The position numbers were made by a program, and so were the translations under genes. Under the pieces are notes generated by a model, which saw only the letters and a program-made list of their open reading frames with translations, searched no databases and was not told the origin of the DNA. A DNA stretch of 64,000 bases from the NCBI RefSeq assembly GCF_003719195.1, contig NZ_CP024996.1, forward strand, positions 4,588,001 through 4,652,000. Reading direction: 5' to 3'. The DNA is from Herbaspirillum rubrisubalbicans (GTDB lineage: Bacteria; Pseudomonadota; Gammaproteobacteria; Burkholderiales; Burkholderiaceae_D). Below, piece after piece: positions 49,027 through 59,517 of this stretch (position 1 is the first letter of the stretch; each line of letters opens with the position of its first letter).

Positions 49027-49890
49027 ATGAGAATCGTTCTGATCACCGGCATTTCCGGCTCCGGCAAATCGGTGGCACTGCATGTGCTGGAAGACGCCGG
49101 CTATTTCTGCGTCGATAATCTCCCGCCTTCCCTGCTCTATGAGCTGGTGCAGACCCGCATCAAGGAAGGCGACCACCGGCTGGCCGTGGCCATCGATGCC
49201 CGCAGCGCCGATTACCTGGAGACGCTACGCGTGGACATCGCGCAATTGCGCACCGATGGACATGACGTCAAGGCCTTCTTCCTGACCGCCTCCAACGACA
49301 CCCTCATCACCCGTTTTTCCGAAACCCGCCGCAGCCATCCGCTGTCGCACCGTCTGCTGCCGGGACGCAATCCGGCCGACCCGCTGACACTGACCGAATG
49401 CATCGCCATCGAGAAGGACATGCTGGGCGACCTGCAGGATATCGGGCTGGTGATGGACACCTCGCAGCTCAGTTCCAACAAGCTGCGCCGCTGGATCAAG
49501 GAACTGGTGGACCTGGAACGTTCGCCGCTGACCCTGCTCATCGAATCCTTCGGCTTCAAGCATGGTTTGCCGCTGGATGCCGACCTGGTATTCGACGTGC
49601 GCATGTTACCCAACCCGCACTACGATGCCGCGCTGCGCCCACTGACCGGACGCGATGCGCCGGTGATCGAATTCCTGGCGGCCTATCCCGAGGTGGCCGA
49701 CATGTTCAACGATATCCGCGGTTTCGTCGAAAAGTGGCTGCCCGCCTTCAAGAACGACAATCGCAGCTACCTGACGGTGGCCATCGGCTGCACCGGTGGC
49801 CAGCATCGCTCGGTCTATCTGGCTGAACAACTGGCCAGTCACTTCCGCGCAACTGAACAGGTAGTGTGCAGGCACCGCCAACTGAACTGA
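49027..49890 (+). CDS. rapZ: RNase adapter protein RapZ
   Basis: 287 residues. Walker [19 protein letters not shown] (about 5-22), [14 protein letters not shown] (about 28), ETRRSHPL (about 99), and the C-terminal RNA-binding half with [24 protein letters not shown] (about 180-203) and [20 protein letters not shown] (about 254-273). In E. coli it guides RNase E to a glucosamine-synthase sRNA. Met 49027 (MRIVLITG) was preferred over 49015. The gene lies close after hprK. Confidence 0.95.
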   Translation: MRIVLITGISGSGKSVALHVLEDAGYFCVDNLPPSLLYELVQTRIKEGDHRLAVAIDARSADYLETLRVDIAQLRTDGHDVKAFFLTASNDTLITRFSETRRSHPLSHRLLPGRNPADPLTLTECIAIEKDMLGDLQDIGLVMDTSQLSSNKLRRWIKELVDLERSPLTLLIESFGFKHGLPLDADLVFDVRMLPNPHYDAALRPLTGRDAPVIEFLAAYPEVADMFNDIRGFVEKWLPAFKNDNRSYLTVAIGCTGGQHRSVYLAEQLASHFRATEQVVCRHRQLN

Positions 49891-49942
49891 CAGGTGCCGG
49901 GCACTGAACTGTCAGGTGCCCGACATCCAACTGTCAGGTCAT
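49885..49942. repeat. Three degenerate copies with a 22-bp period
   Basis: AACTGACAGGTGCC (49885-49898), AACTGTCAGGTGCC (49907-49920) and AACTGTCAGGTCAT (49929-49942) recur at exact 22-base steps, starting in the rapZ stop region and ending before the mutY stop. A related AACTGAACAGGT is at 49851. Confidence 0.75.
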
Positions 49943-49958
49943 CCAATCAATCATCCGA

Positions 49959-51101
49959 TCAGACCGCAGCCAGCAGATCATCGCTGCGCAAGACCCCCAG
50001 CAAGAGCTTCTTGACCGGCGCCGGCAAGGGCGCGTCGGCCAGCTTGCGCGTTGGATACCATACCAGACCGCGCTCGGCGATGTGCAGGGTGCGGCTTTTC
50101 AGGGCCACCTGGAAGGGTGCGACGTGCAGCTTGAAGTGGGTAAACACATGCGAGAACGGTTGCAGCTTGCGACAGCCTTCCAGCTCGCCATAGGGCGCCA
50201 CCAGGGTCCGCACGGCGCTGTCGAAGCGCACTGCATCGCTCACGCCGATTTCCGGCAAGGACAACAGGCCGCCCCAGATACCGCTATCAGGCCGCTGCTC
50301 CAGCAAGACATCCGCGCCCTGGGTGATGACCAGCATCACCGTTTCCTTCTCCGGTACTGCCTTCTTGGGCTTGCTCACCGGCAGCTCGCCCACGCGATCC
50401 TCGGCCAGCGCCACGCAGCGCCCGGCCAGCGGGCAACGCCCGCAGGAGGGCTTGCCGCGCACGCACAGGGTGGCGCCCAGGTCCATCAAGCCCTGGGTAT
50501 AGGATTCGATATCCTCGTCAGGCAGCAGCGCCACGGCGCGCAGCCATAGCTTGTCCTCGATAGGCTTGGCGCCCGGATAGCCATCGATGCCGAACACCCG
50601 CGCAAAGACGCGCTTGACGTTGCCATCCAGAATGGCGGCACGACGACCATAGGAAAAGGCGGCGATGGCCGCTGCCGTGGAGCGACCGATGCCGGGCAGC
50701 TCGGCCAGCAGCGCCGGATCATCCGGGAAACGCCCGCCATATTGCTCCACCACCCGCTGCGCACACTTGTGCAGGTTGCGGGCGCGAGTGTAATAGCCCA
50801 GTCCGCTCCAGAGCGCCATCACCTCTTCAGAGGGGGCGGCAGCCAGCGCGAAGACATCCGGGCAACGTTCCAGGAAACGCTGGTAGTAGGGAATCACGGC
50901 CGCTACCTGGGTCTGCTGCAACATGATTTCGGAGAGCCAGACGCGATAGGCGTCCCGCGTATTCTGCCAGGGCAGCTGGTGGCGACCATGCTGTTTCTGC
51001 CAGGCGATGACGGCGGCAGCAAAGGAGGGATCTTCATATTGCTCGCCAGTGGCATCGCCCGGGGCCGCCGTCTTGCGGCGCGATTCAACAATGCCCTTCA
51101 T
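49959..51101 (-). CDS. mutY: A/G-specific adenine glycosylase MutY
   Basis: 380 residues. The catalytic helix-hairpin-helix has [34 protein letters not shown] (about 127-161, with the catalytic Asp in DGNV), EIMLQQTQV (about 48), a 4Fe-4S loop C-x6-C-x2-C-x5-C ([17 protein letters not shown], about 209-225) and a NUDIX-like C-terminal domain (about 245-375). It removes A opposite 8-oxoG. Its ATG overlaps the mutM TGA (ATGA), coupling the two repair genes. Confidence 0.96.
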   Translation of the reverse strand: MKGIVESRRKTAAPGDATGEQYEDPSFAAAVIAWQKQHGRHQLPWQNTRDAYRVWLSEIMLQQTQVAAVIPYYQRFLERCPDVFALAAAPSEEVMALWSGLGYYTRARNLHKCAQRVVEQYGGRFPDDPALLAELPGIGRSTAAAIAAFSYGRRAAILDGNVKRVFARVFGIDGYPGAKPIEDKLWLRAVALLPDEDIESYTQGLMDLGATLCVRGKPSCGRCPLAGRCVALAEDRVGELPVSKPKKAVPEKETVMLVITQGADVLLEQRPDSGIWGGLLSLPEIGVSDAVRFDSAVRTLVAPYGELEGCRKLQPFSHVFTHFKLHVAPFQVALKSRTLHIAERGLVWYPTRKLADAPLPAPVKKLLLGVLRSDDLLAAV

Positions 51102-51919
51102 TTCTGGCAACTCACGCAATAGAAGGTGGAGCGCTGGCCCTGCTTGATCTGGCGAATCGGCGTGGCACAGATGCGGCAAGGCTCGCCGGTACGGTTATAG
51201 ACAAAGTAATTCTGCTGGAAGTAACCCGACTGCCCATTGACCGCGATGAAGTCGCGCAACGTGCTGCCACCTTGCTCGATGGCCGCCGCCAGGGTTTCGC
51301 GGATGGCCTCGACCAGGCGCTCGTAGCGCGCCAGGCTGATCTTGTAGGCCGGGGTCTTGGGGTTGATGCGGGCCTTGAACAGGCTCTCCGAGGCATAGAT
51401 ATTGCCCACCCCCACTACGATGTCGCCCGCCAGCAGCACCTGCTTGATGGGCGCGCTGCGACCGCGCGTCTGCTGGAACAGCGCGCGTGCGCTGAACTTG
51501 TCTTCCAGCGGCTCCAGGCCCAGGCTGCGCAGCAGCAGGTGTTCCTCGATGTGGCCATCGGCCAGGTCGTGCCAGAGAATGGCGCCAAAGCGGCGCGGGT
51601 CGGTCATGCGCATGACCTGGCCACCGACTTCCAGATCGAAGTGGTCATGCTTTTGCGGCGCGATGCCCGGCGGCAGGATGCGCAGGTGACCCGACATGCC
51701 CAGGTGCACGATGAGCGTGCCATGGTCGAAATGGATAAGCAGGTATTTGCCGCGCCGTCCGGTGCTGCGGATCACGCGACCAGCCAGCAGGGCCTGCAGA
51801 CCGCTCGGGAAAGGCCAGCGCAGGCCGGTATGGCGCATGACCACGCCGCTGACGATCTGGCCCTCCAGGTAGGGGGCGACCCCGCGACGGGTGACTTCGA
51901 CTTCTGGTAATTCTGGCAT
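51098..51919 (-). CDS. mutM: Formamidopyrimidine-DNA glycosylase
   Basis: 273 residues. The product begins [14 protein letters not shown], giving the catalytic N-terminal Pro-2 and Glu-3. The helix-two-turn-helix region is near 130-225 and the zinc finger [24 protein letters not shown] (about 247-270) has four Cys. Excises 8-oxoG and FaPy from DNA and works with MutY downstream. The start is fixed by the processed N-terminus. The TPR gene at 52107 is divergent. Confidence 0.97.
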   Translation of the reverse strand: MPELPEVEVTRRGVAPYLEGQIVSGVVMRHTGLRWPFPSGLQALLAGRVIRSTGRRGKYLLIHFDHGTLIVHLGMSGHLRILPPGIAPQKHDHFDLEVGGQVMRMTDPRRFGAILWHDLADGHIEEHLLLRSLGLEPLEDKFSARALFQQTRGRSAPIKQVLLAGDIVVGVGNIYASESLFKARINPKTPAYKISLARYERLVEAIRETLAAAIEQGGSTLRDFIAVNGQSGYFQQNYFVYNRTGEPCRICATPIRQIKQGQRSTFYCVSCQK

Positions 51920-52106
51920 TGGCTTGCGGATAAGGGGCGACGGGCGGGAAGCTGCATATGATAATGCACTTGCCGAAAACAAGACCTGAAGCTGCGCGTG
52001 CAACCTGGGCGCGGAAGCTTGTCAAAGATGGATTACACTGCGCTGTCAGCAAAGCCACGTTTGTTGCGCGTAAAATCGAAACTCTCCGAATCGTCAGGAT
52101 CAAATC

Positions 52107-53909
52107 TTGAAAAAAACCATCGCCCTCCTCACCAGTTCCCTGCTGCTGACGGCCTGCTCGAGCTTCCAGCAGCCCGGCGACAAGGCGAACGCCCAGGCGG
52201 CCCAGGATCAGAAGACCGCCGCCGCCAAGGCGGGCAACCGCAAGAAGGCGCCCAAGGCCAAGGTACAGCCGCAGGAAGATGCGCTACCGGCCGTGGAACT
52301 GACCGAGGACATCCTTTACAAAGTCCTGACGGCTGAAATCGCCTTCCAGCGCGGCCAGTGGCAATCGGCCTATGTGACCATGCTGTCGGCGGCCCAGCAG
52401 ACGCGCGACCCGCGCCTGGCCAAGCGCGCCGCCGAGATGGCCGTGGCTGCACGCCAGGCGGGCGAAGCGCTGGTGGCGGTGCGCCTGTGGACCGAACTGG
52501 CGCCGCATTCGGATGAAGCCCTGCAGAACTACCTGGGCCTGATCATGCTCTCGGACAGCGTCGATGAAATCGAGCCGCTGCTGACCCAGCGCCTGGCCGA
52601 CGCCGCCCCGCAGGCACGCGGCCCCATGATCATGCAAGTCCAGCGCCTGCTGGCGCGCGCCAAGGACAAGAAAGCCAGCTACACCATCCTGCAGAACATC
52701 ACCAAGCCCTATGGCGACCTGCTGGAAACCCACCTGGCGCTCGCGCAAGGCGCCTTTGGCCTGGGCGACGCCGCTACGGCCCAGCGCGAAGCCGCCACCG
52801 CCCTGAAGATCAAGCCGGACTCGGAACTGGCCGTGCTGACCGCCGCCCAGGTGGCCTCCACCAATGCCGACGCCACCAAGCTGGTGACCGACTTCCTGCG
52901 CAAGTACCCGGATTCGCGTGAAGTGCGCGTGGCCTATGCCCGCAGCCTGGTCGAACAGAAGGACTACAAGCAAGCCCGCACGCAGTTCGAGACGCTGTTG
53001 AAGGAAGACGGCGAAGACGCCACCACGCTCTTTGCGCTCGGCGTGCTCTCGGCCCAGACCGACCAGTTGAAGGATGCCGAATACTACCTGCAGCGCTACC
53101 TGCAGGTCCTGTCGGCGCAGCCGGAAGATGACCGAGACCCCAGCCAGGCACTGCTGCTGCTCTCGCGCATTGCCGAAGAGCGGCGCGACCTCGATTCGGC
53201 CCTGCGTTACCTGGACCAGGCCGAACCCGGCAGCGAAGGCTACGTCAACATCCAGGTGCGCCGCGCCCAGTTGCTGGCCCGCAAGAACGACATCGATGCT
53301 GCCCGCAAGGCACTGGAGGATGCGCAAGCCGACTCCAACAACGATGGCGAGCAACTGCAGTTGATGCTGGCCGAGTCCAGCCTGCTGCGCGACGCCAATC
53401 GCAACCAGGAAGCAGCCGACGTGCTCAAGGGCGGCCTGCAGCGCTTCCCCAACAATACCGACCTGCTCTACGACTATTCCATGGTCCTGGAAAAGCTGGG
53501 CAAGTACGACGAGATGGAAAAGGCGCTGCGCCGCGTGATCCAGCTCGCACCCGGCAACCAGCAAGCCTACAACGCTCTGGGCTATTCGCTGGCCGATCGC
53601 AACGTGCGGCTGCCGGAAGCGCTGGAATTGATCCAGAAGGCCGCCGACATGGCCCCTGAAGATCCTTTCATCGCCGACAGCCTGGGCTGGGTGCAGTTCC
53701 GCATGGGCCGCACCGAGCAGGCCGAAGCCCAGCTGCGCCGCGCCTATGGCTTGCGCCCCGACGTCGAGATCGGCGTACACCTGGGTGAAGTGCTGTGGGC
53801 CAACGGCAAGCAGGACGAAGCACGCAAGGTGTGGCGCGAAGTCAGCCTGAAGGAACCCCAGAACGAAGTCCTGAAGAGCACGCTGGCGCGTCTGAATGTG
53901 AAGTTATGA
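52107..53909 (+). CDS. TPR-repeat lipoprotein
   Basis: 600 residues starting at TTG 52107 behind AGGA (52096-52099). A lipoprotein signal with lipobox LLLTACSS (Cys 17) is followed by a Lys/Ala/Gln-rich linker (about 20-60), then at least a dozen TPR-like helical pairs, the last near 495-590 (GYSLADRNVRLPEALELIQKAADMAPEDPFIADSLGWVQFRMGRTEQAEAQLRRAYGL). The protein is probably an outer-membrane-anchored scaffold. It overlaps lolB by four bases, and in betaproteobacteria this TPR-lolB-ispE order is common. No specific partner is known. Confidence 0.88.
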   Translation: MKKTIALLTSSLLLTACSSFQQPGDKANAQAAQDQKTAAAKAGNRKKAPKAKVQPQEDALPAVELTEDILYKVLTAEIAFQRGQWQSAYVTMLSAAQQTRDPRLAKRAAEMAVAARQAGEALVAVRLWTELAPHSDEALQNYLGLIMLSDSVDEIEPLLTQRLADAAPQARGPMIMQVQRLLARAKDKKASYTILQNITKPYGDLLETHLALAQGAFGLGDAATAQREAATALKIKPDSELAVLTAAQVASTNADATKLVTDFLRKYPDSREVRVAYARSLVEQKDYKQARTQFETLLKEDGEDATTLFALGVLSAQTDQLKDAEYYLQRYLQVLSAQPEDDRDPSQALLLLSRIAEERRDLDSALRYLDQAEPGSEGYVNIQVRRAQLLARKNDIDAARKALEDAQADSNNDGEQLQLMLAESSLLRDANRNQEAADVLKGGLQRFPNNTDLLYDYSMVLEKLGKYDEMEKALRRVIQLAPGNQQAYNALGYSLADRNVRLPEALELIQKAADMAPEDPFIADSLGWVQFRMGRTEQAEAQLRRAYGLRPDVEIGVHLGEVLWANGKQDEARKVWREVSLKEPQNEVLKSTLARLNVKL

Positions 53910-54529
53910 GCAAAACATGTGCTTTTGCGAGGGCCACTACCCTCTGCGCAGCCGCTCTGCTGGGCGGCTGCGCGACGGTGTCGCAGGATGCGGTTCCCAC
54001 CGGTACCGCCGCTGCGGCCTACCAGAACAACATCGAGATCGATGGCCGCATCTCGGTCCAGTATGAACAGGATCAGCGCCCGCAATCCCTGCATGGCAGC
54101 TTCTTCTGGAAGCAGACCGCGCAGGAGTTGAACCTGGAAATGTTCTCGCCGCTGGGCCAGACGGTGGCCACCATCAACGTCAAGCCCGGCATCGCCACCC
54201 TGGTGCAGTCGGGCCGCGCACCGCAGGTGGCTGCCGATGTCGATGCCCTGGCTGCGCAATCGCTGGGCTGGCCCTTGCCGGTCTCGGGGATGCGCCAGTG
54301 GCTGCAAGGCAGCGGCGTCGATGCGTCTGGCCGTCCCTTCGTGGCCAAGGCCGGAGAGGATGACACCAGCTACAGCACCCGCGATGGCTGGCGCGTCACC
54401 TATGCCAACTGGGAAACCGATGCCGCCAGCGGCCAGACCCGGCCCAAGCGCATCGACCTGAGCCGCAATACCAGCCAGGCCGGCAAGGTCTCCATCCGCA
54501 TCGCCATCGATGGCTGGAAGCAGCCCTGA
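53906..54529 (+). CDS. lolB: Outer-membrane lipoprotein LolB
   Basis: 207 residues. Signal and lipobox end LLGGC near residue 22. The LolB domain follows with [44 protein letters not shown] (about 47-90) and [14 protein letters not shown] (about 123). LolB takes lipoproteins from LolA and inserts them in the outer membrane. The start overlaps the TPR stop (ATGA). Start and family are consistent with length. Confidence 0.93.
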   Translation: MSKTCAFARATTLCAAALLGGCATVSQDAVPTGTAAAAYQNNIEIDGRISVQYEQDQRPQSLHGSFFWKQTAQELNLEMFSPLGQTVATINVKPGIATLVQSGRAPQVAADVDALAAQSLGWPLPVSGMRQWLQGSGVDASGRPFVAKAGEDDTSYSTRDGWRVTYANWETDAASGQTRPKRIDLSRNTSQAGKVSIRIAIDGWKQP

Positions 54530-54573
54530 GCCTGTCCATCTCCACCGCCCTATCCCGGATAAACGCACCACGC

Positions 54574-55443
54574 ATGAGCACCACCCTCACCGCCTGCCCG
54601 GCGCCGGCCAAGCTGAACCTGTTCCTGCACGTTACCGGTCGCCGCCCGGATGGCTATCACCTGCTGCAATCGGCCTTCCAACTGATCGACCGCTGCGACA
54701 CGCTGGACTTTTCGCTGCGCGAGGATGGCCGGATCGTGCGCACCAATGAAGTGCCCGGCGTGCCGGCCGAATCGGACCTGGTCATTCGCGCCGCCCACCT
54801 GCTGCGCCAGGCCAGCGGCCAGCCTCACCTGGGCGCTGACATCACTGTGCACAAGGTATTGCCCATGGGTGGCGGTGTTGGTGGCGGCTCTTCCGACGCC
54901 GCCACCACGCTGATGGTCTTGAATCATCTATGGAAATGCGGCTACAATCGCGCCTCGCTGATGAAGATGGGCCTGCAACTGGGGGCCGATGTTCCCTTCT
55001 TCCTGTTCGGCCGCAATGCATTCGCCGAAGGTGTGGGTGAAGAATTGTCGGCACTGCGTACTGCGGATTGCTGGTACGTGGTGATCGAACCGGGTGTATC
55101 TGTTCCGACTTCAATAATTTTTTCATCAAAGTTGTTGACAAGAGATACCAAACCCGTCAGAATAACGGACTTTCCTGATGCGACGAAACAAGTTGCTTCC
55201 AGCTTCGGGAAGAACGATCTGGAAATGGTGGCAACCGCGCATTTCCCCGAAGTTGCAGCAGCAGTCGAATGGCTGGGCAAGTTCGGAAATGCAAGAATGA
55301 CCGGATCTGGCGCCTGTGTGTTTTGTGCATTCGAACACGAACATGAGGCAGACGAAGTGATCAAGCAATTGCCTTCGCGCTGGATCGGCTGGAAAGCCAA
55401 AGCGATGCAGGAACATCCGCTCGCCCATTTAGTGCAGTCGTAA
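54574..55443 (+). CDS. ispE: 4-diphosphocytidyl-2-C-methyl-D-erythritol kinase
   Basis: 289 residues of the GHMP kinase family. Substrate/phosphate motifs are [28 protein letters not shown] (about 9-36), [26 protein letters not shown] (about 91-116, ATP loop) and [17 protein letters not shown] (about 239-255). Catalyses the ATP-dependent step of the MEP isoprenoid pathway. It follows lolB and precedes tRNA-Gln and prs, a conserved order. Confidence 0.97.
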   Translation: MSTTLTACPAPAKLNLFLHVTGRRPDGYHLLQSAFQLIDRCDTLDFSLREDGRIVRTNEVPGVPAESDLVIRAAHLLRQASGQPHLGADITVHKVLPMGGGVGGGSSDAATTLMVLNHLWKCGYNRASLMKMGLQLGADVPFFLFGRNAFAEGVGEELSALRTADCWYVVIEPGVSVPTSIIFSSKLLTRDTKPVRITDFPDATKQVASSFGKNDLEMVATAHFPEVAAAVEWLGKFGNARMTGSGACVFCAFEHEHEADEVIKQLPSRWIGWKAKAMQEHPLAHLVQS

Positions 55444-55446
55444 AGA

Positions 55447-55467
55447 GAATTGAAAATTGAGAATTAG
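55447..55467. repeat. Three copies of a 7-bp tandem repeat
   Basis: GAATTGA (55447-55453), AAATTGA (55454-55460) and GAATTAG (55461-55467), one or two mismatches per copy, starting three bases after the ispE stop. Confidence 0.6.
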
Positions 55468-55527
55468 TTTGACGAAGACGCAGCGCCTGATGATGAGCGC
55501 GCCGACACGGCAAACAGCAAGTTGCGT

Positions 55528-55604
55528 AGGGGAATCGCCAAGCTGGTTAAGGCACCGGATTTTGATTCCGGCATTCCAAGGTTCGAATCCTTGTTCCCCT
55601 GCCA
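55528..55604 (+). tRNA. tRNA-Gln (anticodon TTG)
   Basis: 77 bases with encoded CCA. Acceptor AGGGGAA pairs with TTCCCCT, the anticodon loop is ATTTTGATT and the T-loop GTTCGAATC. A -35-like TTGACG is at 55469 but its -10 is poor, so the tRNA may be co-transcribed with ispE. Confidence 0.98.
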
Positions 55605-55653
55605 TTTAATTCGGACAGGCCTTTGAATCAGGCCCGGGTCCAGTCAGAAAAAT

Positions 55654-55698
55654 AAGCCGTCAATGTGAGACCGAACAAGTCTAGCATTGTCGGCTTTT
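55654..55698 (+). terminator. Hairpin with T-run between tRNA-Gln and prs
   Basis: AAGCCG-T-CAATG (55654-55665) pairs with CATTG-T-CGGCTT (55685-55696), followed by TTCGACTTTTTA. It could end the tRNA transcript or act in the prs leader. Confidence 0.55.
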
Positions 55699-55733
55699 CG
55701 ACTTTTTAACGATTGCATTCCAGGGATACCCAT

Positions 55734-56684
55734 ATGGCACTTGAGAACCTGATGGTTTTTACGGGCAACGCCAACCCCGAACTGGCGCGCGGCGTCGCTG
55801 AGAAACTCGGTATCCCGCTGGGCAAGGCCAACGTTTCCAAGTTCTCTGACGGCGAAGTCATGGTCGAGATCAATGAAAACGTTCGCGGCAAGGACGTCTT
55901 CGTGCTGCAGTCCACCTGCGCACCGACCAATGACAACCTGATGGAAATCATGATCATGGTCGACGCCCTGAAGCGCGCATCGGCCGGTCGCATCACCGCC
56001 GCCATCCCCTACTATGGTTATGCCCGCCAGGATCGTCGCCCGCGTTCGGCGCGCGTGGCGATCTCGGCCAAGGTGGTGGCCAACATGCTGCAGGAAGCTG
56101 GCGTCGAACGCGTGCTGATCATGGATCTGCACGCCGACCAGATCCAGGGCTTCTTCGATATTCCGGTGGACAACATCTACGCTTCGCCCATCCTCTTGGG
56201 TGATCTGGTCAACAAGAACTACGAAGACCTGCTGGTGGTCTCGCCCGACGTCGGTGGCGTGGTGCGCGCCCGTGCGCTGGCCAAGCGCCTGAACTGCGAC
56301 CTGGCCATCATCGACAAGCGTCGCCCCAAGGCCAACGTCTCCGAAGTGATGAACATCATCGGTGAAGTCGAAGGTCGCAACTGCGTCATCATGGACGACA
56401 TGGTCGACACCGCCGGCACCCTGACCAAGGCCGCCGAAGTGTTGAAGGAACGTGGCGCCAAGAAGGTGGTGGCCTATTGTACGCACCCGGTGCTATCGGG
56501 TCCGGCCATCGACCGCATCGCCAATTCGCCGCTGGATGAACTGGTGGTCACCGACACCATCCCGCTGTCGCCGGCGGCACGCGGCTGCCCCAAGGTGCGT
56601 CAGTTGACCTGCGCCGACCTGCTGGCCGAGACCTTCAAGCGCATCACCAAGGGTGACTCGGTGATGTCGCTGTTTGCTGAATAA
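55734..56684 (+). CDS. prs: Ribose-phosphate pyrophosphokinase
   Basis: 316 residues. ATP and ribose-phosphate sites include [46 protein letters not shown] (about 15-60), [24 protein letters not shown] (about 96-119), [23 protein letters not shown] (about 128-150) and the PRPP loop [25 protein letters not shown] (about 217-241). Makes PRPP, used among others by TrpD. ATG 55734 has AGGGA upstream. Preceded by a hairpin leader. Confidence 0.98.
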   Translation: MALENLMVFTGNANPELARGVAEKLGIPLGKANVSKFSDGEVMVEINENVRGKDVFVLQSTCAPTNDNLMEIMIMVDALKRASAGRITAAIPYYGYARQDRRPRSARVAISAKVVANMLQEAGVERVLIMDLHADQIQGFFDIPVDNIYASPILLGDLVNKNYEDLLVVSPDVGGVVRARALAKRLNCDLAIIDKRRPKANVSEVMNIIGEVEGRNCVIMDDMVDTAGTLTKAAEVLKERGAKKVVAYCTHPVLSGPAIDRIANSPLDELVVTDTIPLSPAARGCPKVRQLTCADLLAETFKRITKGDSVMSLFAE

Positions 56685-56696
56685 GATTTGCATTCG

Positions 56697-56730
56697 CCTC
56701 GCTGCAGTGTTCGGCAGCGAGGTTTTTTCG
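56697..56730 (+). terminator. Terminator after prs
   Basis: CCTCGCTGC (56697-56705) and GCAGCGAGG (56714-56722) followed by TTTTTTC, so prs and rplY are separable units. Confidence 0.9.
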
Positions 56731-56820
56731 TATTCCCTGGTCGCGGGGAATATTTACCTCACGGGGCAACCGTCCATGGAATGATTCCACGATGAGCCCC
56801 GCCAACATTGGAGTTATCAA

Positions 56821-57429
56821 ATGAAAGTGATCGCCTTTGCGCGTAATGAACAGGGCACCGGAGCGAGCCGCCGCCTGCGTCGCGCGGGTCAAACCCCCGG
56901 TATCGTCTACGGTGGCACTGCTGCCCCGCTGAACATCGCCGTTGACCACAACGCTCTGTACCACGCTCTGAAGAAGGAAACCTTCCACTCGTCCATCCTG
57001 GACCTGGAAATCGATGGCAAGGTCGAGCAAGTGCTGCTGCGTGACTTCCAAGTCCACGCATACAAGCAACTGGTCCTGCACGTGGACTTCCAGCGCGTGG
57101 ACGCTTCCCAGAAGCTGCACACCAAGGTGCCCCTGCACTTCGTGAACGCTGAAGTCTCGCCGGCCGTCAAGCTGCACGGCGGCATCATCAGCCACGTCGC
57201 TGCTGAACTGGACGTGACCTGCCTGCCCAAGAACCTGCCTGAGTTCATCGAAGTCGACCTGTCCAAGCTGGACGTCGGTCAATCGATCCACCTGGGCGAC
57301 CTGAAGCTGCCCAATGGCGTGACCGCCGTGACCCAGGAAAACCTGACCATCGCCACCGCCACCGTGCCGGCTGGTCAAGTGGCTGCTGAAGGTGAAGCTG
57401 CTGCTGGCGGCGCTGAAGAAGCCAAGTAA
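56821..57429 (+). CDS. rplY: 50S ribosomal protein L25 (long, CTC type)
   Basis: 202 residues, the extended form with a C-terminal TL5/CTC domain. Opening [32 protein letters not shown] carries the L25 5S-rRNA-binding signature; [24 protein letters not shown] and [26 protein letters not shown] are the beta-barrel parts. The tail is Ala/Glu/Gly-rich. Downstream of prs as in many proteobacteria. Ended by the terminator at 57448. Confidence 0.97.
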   Translation: MKVIAFARNEQGTGASRRLRRAGQTPGIVYGGTAAPLNIAVDHNALYHALKKETFHSSILDLEIDGKVEQVLLRDFQVHAYKQLVLHVDFQRVDASQKLHTKVPLHFVNAEVSPAVKLHGGIISHVAAELDVTCLPKNLPEFIEVDLSKLDVGQSIHLGDLKLPNGVTAVTQENLTIATATVPAGQVAAEGEAAAGGAEEAK

Positions 57430-57447
57430 TTCGCTTTTTCCGCTGCA

Positions 57448-57484
57448 AGAAAAAACCCGCCAATGTGAATTGGCGGGTTTTTTT
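57448..57484. terminator. Bidirectional terminator between rplY and the M61 peptidase
   Basis: AAAAACCCGCCAAT and complement around GTGA, T-runs on both strands; between convergent genes ending at 57429 and 57504. Confidence 0.93.
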
Positions 57485-57503
57485 ACGTCTTCTCGCTAGC
57501 CAC

Positions 57504-59318
57504 TCAGGCCTTGCCCTGACCATCCGGTTGCAGCCACGCCAGACGCCGGCGCACCACCGCCACCGGCTTGCCCATGGCGCTGAGGCTGACCTGCGGAGCG
57601 CTATCGGCTTTGAGCCTGACGCTGAATTCCATCAGTTCGTCACGGCGGAAGGCGTGGATGCGCACGGTGTCGTTCAAGCGATAACGCGCCAGCAAACCAT
57701 CCGCCCCCGAAGCCGGCACCCGCAGGCCATCGATGGCCACCAGCTTGTCACCGGCCGACAGTCCCGCCTGCATCGCCGGGCCGCCTTCATACACGGCCGC
57801 CAGCTTGGCATCACCGCCCTCCTTGCCGATGCGCGCACCGAGCCAGGGCTTGGCATCCGCAGGCAGGCAGGCATCGTAGGCGACGCCAAAGGCCGGCAAC
57901 AGGTCTTCCAGCGGCACATCCTCGGTGCCGCGGATATGGCGGTCATAAAAGCGCTTCAGGTCGGCGCCGCTCAACTCTTCCATCACGGCCAGGATCTCGT
58001 CTTCTGCTACGCCCTGCTGCTTGCCGTGGTAGAAGTCGCGTCCATAGCGCGTCCACAAGCCGCGCATCACGTCATCCAGCGAACGACGGCCACGGGTCTG
58101 TTCACGGATGCTCAGGTCCAGCCCCAGCGCCACCAGCGAACCCTTGGTGTAGTAGCTGACGATGGCATTGCTGGCGTTTTCATCCTGGCGGTAATACTTG
58201 ACCCAGGCATCGAAGCTGGACTCGGCCACACTCTGCTTCTTGCGGCCGGTGCCACGCAGCACGCCGGTGATGGTCTTGCCGACCAGTTTCAGATATTGCT
58301 CGGTATCGATCACACCGGTACGCACCAGGAACAGGTCGTCGTAATAGCTGGTGAAACCTTCGAAGAGCCATAGCAGCGAGGTGTAATTTTCCTGGCGCAG
58401 ATCGTAGGGGGCGAACACCGCCGGTTTGATGCGCTTGACGTTCCAAGTGTGGAAATACTCATGGCTGCACAAACCCAGGTAGGTGCGGTAGCCATCGCTC
58501 TGCTCCGGCTTGCCCTTGACCGGCAGGTCGGCGCGCGCGCAGATCAGTGCGGTGGAGGCGCGATGCTCCAGGCCGCCATAGCCATCGCCCACGGCCAGCG
58601 TCATGAAGACGTAGCGGTCCATGGGCGCGCGCTTGCTGCGCGGCTCGAAGAAGGCAATCTGGGCTTCGCAGATCTTCTTGAGGTCATCGCACAGGCGCGC
58701 CAGGTCCAGGTTGGGTACGCGACCGGTGATGACCACGTCATGTGGCACGCCATGGGCCTGAAAGCTGGCCAGGGCGAAGTCGCCAAGCTCTACCGGATGA
58801 TCGATCAATTCATCATAGTTCTGCGCCACGTAGGTGCCGAAGCCATAGCGCTTGGCCTTGAGTTCGGACATCGCGGTGGCCACGCGCCAGCGCTTGAAGT
58901 CCTCGCCTGCGGGGCGGCGGATGTCCACCACGTGCGGGCCATCTTCGAAACCATGGGCGGCCAGGAACACGCTGGTGCCATTGAAGAAGCCATGGGTGCG
59001 ATCCAGGTGCGCGGTGCGTACCGACAGATCCCAGGCATAGACCTGATAGTGCAGCGTCAGTGCGCCCTTGCAGGGAGCGGCTTGCCAGGTGTGCTTGTCG
59101 CGCTTTTTGACGGCCACCTTGCGGCCATTGGACTCGCCGCGCAAGGTCACGATGTTCTTGCCGAATTCGCGGATCATGTAACTGCCCGGGATCCAGGCCG
59201 GCAGCGAGAACACCTGGCCATCGGCGGCCGGGGTATCGACGGTGACCGTGATGTCGTAGAGATGAGAGGCGGGATCGAGGGAAGTGATGCTGTAGCGGAT
59301 TGGGGTGGGGGTGGCCAT
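57504..59318 (-). CDS. M61-family glycyl metallopeptidase with PDZ domain
   Basis: 604 residues. The N-terminal region (about 1-170) has PAWIPGSYMIREFGKN; the gluzincin site is SHEYFHTWNVKRIKP (about 287-301, HExxH) with the downstream Glu in LLWLFEGFTSYYDDLFLVR (about 318). A PDZ domain lies near 505-590 (GDAKLAAVYEGGPAMQAGLSAGDKLVAIDGLRV). These are glycine-preferring aminopeptidases. No signal peptide is evident from MATPTPIRY, so it is probably cytoplasmic. It stands alone, with terminators at both flanks. Confidence 0.92.
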   Translation of the reverse strand: MATPTPIRYSITSLDPASHLYDITVTVDTPAADGQVFSLPAWIPGSYMIREFGKNIVTLRGESNGRKVAVKKRDKHTWQAAPCKGALTLHYQVYAWDLSVRTAHLDRTHGFFNGTSVFLAAHGFEDGPHVVDIRRPAGEDFKRWRVATAMSELKAKRYGFGTYVAQNYDELIDHPVELGDFALASFQAHGVPHDVVITGRVPNLDLARLCDDLKKICEAQIAFFEPRSKRAPMDRYVFMTLAVGDGYGGLEHRASTALICARADLPVKGKPEQSDGYRTYLGLCSHEYFHTWNVKRIKPAVFAPYDLRQENYTSLLWLFEGFTSYYDDLFLVRTGVIDTEQYLKLVGKTITGVLRGTGRKKQSVAESSFDAWVKYYRQDENASNAIVSYYTKGSLVALGLDLSIREQTRGRRSLDDVMRGLWTRYGRDFYHGKQQGVAEDEILAVMEELSGADLKRFYDRHIRGTEDVPLEDLLPAFGVAYDACLPADAKPWLGARIGKEGGDAKLAAVYEGGPAMQAGLSAGDKLVAIDGLRVPASGADGLLARYRLNDTVRIHAFRRDELMEFSVRLKADSAPQVSLSAMGKPVAVVRRRLAWLQPDGQGKA

Positions 59319-59407
59319 TGCGGTGCGAACTCGGGATGGTGCCGGCGTGCGGCGATGGGCCATTTTACACTTGCACCCCGTTGCCATGTCGCGCCTGCGC
59401 GCAGACG

Positions 59408-59442
59408 AAAAAAAGCCCGGACCGACTTGCGTCGACCCGGGT
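59408..59442 (-). terminator. Terminator after gltD
   Basis: On the minus strand CCCGG and GTCGAC-type arms with a GCAA loop end in CTTTTTTT, about 75 bases after the gltD stop. It ends the gltB-gltD transcript. Confidence 0.88.
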
Positions 59443-59517
59443 CCAGAGTCACACGAACTACACTGTCATACGCTTTAAATCATATAAATCATTTACCGCA
59501 GTTCGGCGAGCCGCCTA

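Noticed and set aside
55469..55497. Promoter for tRNA-Gln
   Set aside because: TTGACG is a fair -35, but the sequence at the -10 position (GATGAG) is too far from consensus to call.
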